Part shown: piece after piece, positions 60,109 through 64,000 of the stretch | Layout of the letters: the number at the start of each line of letters is the position of its first letter | Numbering within the stretch: the first letter of the stretch is position 1 | Assembly: GCF_003073045.1 (NCBI RefSeq) | Contig: NC_037601.1 | Location: 9,721,807-9,785,806, forward strand | DNA length: 64,000 nt | Direction of reading: 5' to 3' | Origin: Pomacea canaliculata | Taxonomy: Eukaryota > Mollusca > Gastropoda > Architaenioglossa > Ampullariidae | Translations under genes and position numbers: made by a program | The notes under the pieces: generated by a model | Database searches by the model: none | What the model was told of the DNA's origin: nothing | The model's input: the letters and a program-made list of their open reading frames with translations, nothing else

Positions 60109-62195
60109 CTGATAAAGATAGAACTAAAGATAGAATTAATATAGAATTAATATAGAACTAAAGATAGAATTAAAGATAGAATTAAAGATAGAACTAAAGA
60201 TAGAATTAATATAGAACTAAAGATAGATTTATAATACAACTAAAGATAGAACTAAGATAGAATTAAAGATAGAATTAATATAGAACTAAAGATAGATTTA
60301 ATATAGAACTAAAGGTAGAATTAAAGATAGAATTAAAGATAGAATTAATATAGAACTAAAGATAGAATTAAACGTAGCAATAAAAGTAGAATTAAATAGA
60401 AATAAAATAGATGTAAAGTTAGGGCCACCACCAGTTGGTGCAACTTACCTTGTCGTGGTGTGGTGGCTTGCGTGCCTTGCTGATCCACAGAGCTATGTCG
60501 GCGGGAGCTAGCCTGGGGCTCCTGGCATGCCGAACAGGTCTGCGGGGAGAGGCCAGACTAAAGTGTTGCACCCTAACTAGATGTAAAGATAGATTTAAAG
60601 ATAGAACTAAAGATAGAATTAATATAGAATTAATATAGAACTAAAGATAGAATTAAAGATAGAACTAAAGATAGAATTAATATAGAATTAATATAGAACT
60701 AAAGATAGAACTAAAGATAGAATTAATATAGAATTAAAGATAGAACTAAAGATAGAATTAAAGATAGAACTAAAGATAGAATTAATATAGAATTAATATA
60801 GAACTAAAGATAGAACTAAAGATAGAATTAATATAGAATTAAAGATAGAACTAAAGATAGAATTAAAGATAGAACTAAAGATAGAATTAATATAGAATTA
60901 ATATAGAACTAAAGATAGAACTAAAGATAGAATTAATATAGAATTAAAGATAGAATTAAAGATAGAATTAATATAAAACTAAAGATAGAATTAAAGATAG
61001 AATTAACGGTAGAATTAATACAGAACTAAAGATAGAATTAAAGAGAGTTGAAGATAGAATTAATATAGAATTAAAGATAGAATTAAAGAGAGAATTAATA
61101 TAGAACTAAACATAGATTTAATATAGAACTAAAGATAGAATTAAAGATAGAGTTAAAGATAGAATTAATATAGAACTAAAGATAGAATTAAAGATACAAC
61201 TAAAGATAGATTTAATATAGAACTAAAGATATAATTAAAGATAGCATTAAAGATAGAATTAAAGATAGAATTAAATATAGAATTAATATAGAACTAAAGA
61301 TAGAATTAAAGATAGAATTAATATAGAACTAAAGATAGAATTAAAGATAGAATTAAATATAGAATTAATATGGAACTAAAGATAGAATTAAAGATAGAAT
61401 TAATATAGAACTAAAGATAGAATTAAAGATCGAATTAATATAGAACTAAAGATAGAATTAAAGATAGAATTAAATATAGAATTAATATAGAACTAAAGAT
61501 AGAATTAAAGATAGAATTAATATAGAACTAAAGATAGAATTAAAGATAGAGTTAAAGATAGAATTAATATAGAACTAATGATAAACTAAAGATAGAATTA
61601 ATATAGAATTAAAGATAGAACTAAAGATAGAATTAAAGATAGAATTAATATAGAACTAAAGATAGAATTAAAGATAGATTTAATATAGAACTAAAGATAG
61701 AATTAAAGATAGAGTTAAAGATAGAATTAATATAGAACTAAAGATAGAATTAATATAGAATTAATATAGAACTAAAGATAGAATTAATATAGAATTAAAG
61801 GTAGAATTAAAGATAGAATTAATATAGAACTAAAGATAGAATTAAAGATAGAATTAAAGATAGAATTAATATAGAACTAAAGATAGAATTAAAGATAGAA
61901 TTAATATAGAACTAAAGATAGAATTAATATAGAAATAGAATTAAAGATAGAATTAAAGATAGAATTAATATAGAACTAAAGATAGAATTAAAGATAGAAT
62001 TAATATAGAACTAAAGATAGAATTAAAGATAGAATTAAAGATAGAATTAAAGATAGAATTAATATAGAACTAAAGATAGAATTAATATAGAACTAAAGAT
62101 AGAACTAAGATAGAATAGAGATAGAATTAATATAGAACTAAAGATAGAATTAAAGATAGAATTAATATAGAACTAAAGATAGAATTAATGATAGA
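60109..62195 (+). repeat. 2.1-kb AT-rich minisatellite of 11- and 12-bp units
   Basis: Built from two blocks, ATAGAATTAAAG or ATAGAACTAAAG (12 bp) and ATAGAATTAAT (11 bp), in varying order, often as higher-order runs. Bounded on both sides by CTCA-type microsatellite and interrupted at 60419-60577. Confidence 0.95.
60419..60577. mobile_element. 159-bp insertion with 11-bp target-site duplication in the AT-rich array
   Basis: GC-rich unique sequence beginning TTAGGGCCACCACCAGTTGG and ending GTTGCACCCTAAC. TAGATGTAAAG flanks it on both sides (60408-60418 and 60578-60588). The ends are inverted over AGTTAGGG/CCCTAACT, counting flanking bases. The stretch ACCTTGTCGTGGTGTGGTGG looks to me like leader sequence of non-LTR elements, but I cannot confirm that. 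Either a short TIR element or a truncated retroelement or SINE. Confidence 0.65.
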
Positions 62196-63178
62196 AAATA
62201 TTCACACTCACTCTCTCACACTCTCACTCACCTCTCACACTCACTCTCTCACACTCACTCTCTCACTCACTCACACTCACTCTCTCACACTCACTCTCAC
62301 TCACTCTCATTCACTCTCTCACAGTCACTCTCTCACACTCACTCTCTCACACTCACTCACTCTCACTCACTCACACCTCACTCACTCTCTCTCACACTCA
62401 CTCTCACACTCTCACTCACCCTCTCACTCACACTCACTCACCCTCACTCTCTCACTCTCTCACTCACTCACTCACTCACTCACTCACTCTCACACTAACT
62501 CACTCACTCTCACTCACTCTCTCACACTCACTCACTCACTCACTCTCTCACACTCACACACTCACTCTCCCTCACACTCTCACACTCACACACTCTCACT
62601 CACTCACTCTCACACTCACACACTCTCACTCACTCTCTCTCACACTCACACTCTCACTCACTCTCACTTACACTCTCACATTCTCTCACACTCACACACT
62701 CTCACTCACTCTCACACTCTCACTCTCACTCACACTCTCACACTCACACACTCTCACTCACACTCACTCTCTCACACTCTCACTCACTCTCTCACACTCA
62801 CTCTCTCACACTCACTCTCTCACACTCTCTCTCACTGACTCACACTCACTCTCTCACACTCACTCTCACTCATTCTCACTCACTCACTCACAGTCACTCT
62901 CTCTCACTCACTCTCACTCACTCTCACCCTCACGCACTCTCTCTCACACTCACTCTCACACTCTCACTCTCTCACTCACACTCACTCACCCTCACTCTCT
63001 CACTCTCACTCTCTCACTCACTCACTCACTCACTCTCACACTAACTCACTCACACTCACTCACTCTCACTCACTCTCTCACACTCACTCACTCTCACTCA
63101 CTCTCTCACACTCACACACTCACTCTCACTCACACTCTCACACTCACACACTCTCACTCACTCTCTCTCACTCACTCA
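62196..63178 (+). repeat. 1-kb CTCA/CACT-type microsatellite array
   Basis: Same composition as 58868-60108. Together they bracket the AT-rich minisatellite. Ends some 30 bases before the RTE insertion target site. Confidence 0.95.
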
Positions 63179-63218
63179 ATGGTGTCTTCTGATTGTATTT
63201 TCCGCAGCTGAGATACTG

Positions 63219-63517
63219 GCAGAGAACGAAACAACAGCCTATAGAAGAGGAAGTCCTGCGGAGAAGATGGGGTTTTCTAGGACACACCCTAAGGAATCCA
63301 ACACCCAACGTCACAAGACAGTCGCTGACGTGGAACCCCCAGGGAAAGAGAAAGCGAGGAAGGCCGAGAAACACCTGGAGACGGGACCTCGCCGCCGACA
63401 CCAAGCTCACCGGATTTGGATGGGGTCAGCTGGTGACGGTAGCCCAGGACAGGAGGCGTTGGAGGGCGGTCGTCGATGGCCTATGCACCAGGAGGGGCGA
63501 CGGGCATAACTGACTGA
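63219..63517 (+). mobile_element. 5'-truncated RTE-type LINE 3' end with target-site duplication
   Basis: Encodes the conserved C-terminal tail of RTE-type ORF2: QRTKQQPIEEEVLRRRWGFL, GHTLRNP, TRQSLTWNPQGKRKRGRPRN and WRRDLAADTK, ending RRGDGHN and a stop, all in one open frame. It ends in a short TGAC tail. The 11-bp sequence CTGAGATACTG occurs at 63208-63218 and again at 63518-63528, the expected duplication of target-primed insertion. A young-looking insertion, since the frame is intact, though far too short to move. Confidence 0.85.
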
Positions 63518-63528
63518 CTGAGATACTG

Positions 63529-63891
63529 TATTTGAGACTTAAGAAGGGAAGGGAAAGGCAGGCAAAATCCAAGAATGTCATCGGAGCATGAAAGCAAGTG
63601 GAAGTGAATAATACATCTCTGCAACCCACAAAACATTAAGGACCATGTGCAATATATTCTCTCAAGATCTTCTTATCTGCTTATAAGGTATTTTATTCAT
63701 TAAAATGTTATTGATTATTCATGGGGAGTCACACAGTCTGAGACAAAGTCTGATGAAATTATTGAACACAAAGAATAAACATCTTAAGAATGGTACTTAG
63801 TCAAGTGTGATAATGGTGTAGTTCATTGTTTTCTCTTCAACCAAAGGAACTGCTGTTGAATAAATGCATCAACTATTATTTTGTTGTACAG
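63529..63891 (+). other. Noncoding stretch before the last exon-like segment
   Basis: Begins with purine-rich sequence continuing the LINE target site (AAGAAGGGAAGGGAAAGG), then AT-rich sequence leading into the acceptor at 63891. No gene seen. Confidence 0.4.
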
Positions 63892-64000
63892 ATGGCCAGA
63901 AGATTGCCCAACATCTCTTAAAGAAGCTAAAGGCAAACAACACTCAACTTCAGATTGTTAGTAATTTGCTGAAAGATCAGGGTTCCAATGTTTCTATGGC
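63892..64000 (+). CDS. Partial exon at window end
   Basis: Acceptor TTTTGTTGTACAG followed by an open frame to the window edge: GQKIAQHLLKKLKANNTQLQ and onward to NVSMA, starting two bases into the exon. Helix-forming and Lys/Leu-rich. It does not join in phase to the 53.5-kb segment, so at least one more exon or a different gene is needed. Product unknown. Confidence 0.45.

Noticed and set aside
58749-60155. 468-codon ORF rich in Ser, Leu, Thr and His
   Set aside because: Translation of the CTCA/CACT microsatellite; no stop codon can arise from those steps. The same holds for 62188-62838.
1-64000. CRISPR arrays, operons, tRNA or rRNA genes
   Set aside because: Tandem repeats have no unique equal-length spacers, genes are intron-split and monocistronic, and no tRNA-like box A/B pair or rRNA sequence was noticed by eye. 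A tRNAscan or Rfam search would be decisive.

Overview
The window is intron-rich animal nuclear DNA. It has split genes with GT-AG introns, degenerate non-LTR retrotransposons of RTE and L2 type, terminal-inverted-repeat elements, and abundant microsatellites and minisatellites. Gene content (an orphan Cys-loop receptor subunit and a secreted protein with bacterial-style repeats) and repeat content suggest a mollusc, probably a gastropod. That is inference; nothing in the window proves the species.

Layout. 1-6.19 kb: no recognised gene. 6.19-23.36 kb (+): seven exons of a nicotinic-type Cys-loop receptor subunit, missing its signal-peptide exon. Its reading frame holds across all seven exons (463 codons plus stop). 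23.4-33.7 kb: 3' flank and intergenic DNA, with a pair of inverted repeats 2.7 kb apart enclosing a ~186-bp AT-rich tandem repeat. 33.73-44.99 kb (-): a complete 24-exon COG7 gene (748 codons), whose first coding exon contains only the ATG. Its introns hold an L2-like LINE remnant, a 175-bp MITE, a 36-nt poly(A) run and a short telomere-like run. 46.43-49.26 kb (-): a six-exon gene for a secreted or membrane-anchored protein that I cannot name, with N-terminal FDP-Y repeats and a beta-rich C-terminal domain. 49.6-50.5 kb: dead RTE-type reverse transcriptase. 53.08-53.52 kb and 63.89-64.0 kb (+): exon-like segments of one or more unidentified genes.

The most unusual region is 54.1-63.5 kb. In order it holds a G-depleted pyrimidine tract; about 18 copies of a 156-bp repeat, interrupted by a CTCA-type microsatellite; a second pyrimidine tract; a ~477-bp unit repeated 2-3 times; 1.2 kb of CTCA-type microsatellite; 2.1 kb of an 11/12-bp AT-rich minisatellite carrying a 159-bp insertion with target-site duplication; another 1 kb of CTCA-type microsatellite; and a 5'-truncated RTE LINE 3' end with an 11-bp target-site duplication. 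The long open frames here are artefacts of repeat periodicity.

The three recognised genes show no functional link: a membrane ion channel subunit, a Golgi tethering-complex subunit and an extracellular protein. COG7 and the secreted-protein gene lie head-to-tail on the minus strand, and the receptor gene converges on COG7. No operon or CRISPR array is present, and I saw no convincing RNA gene.
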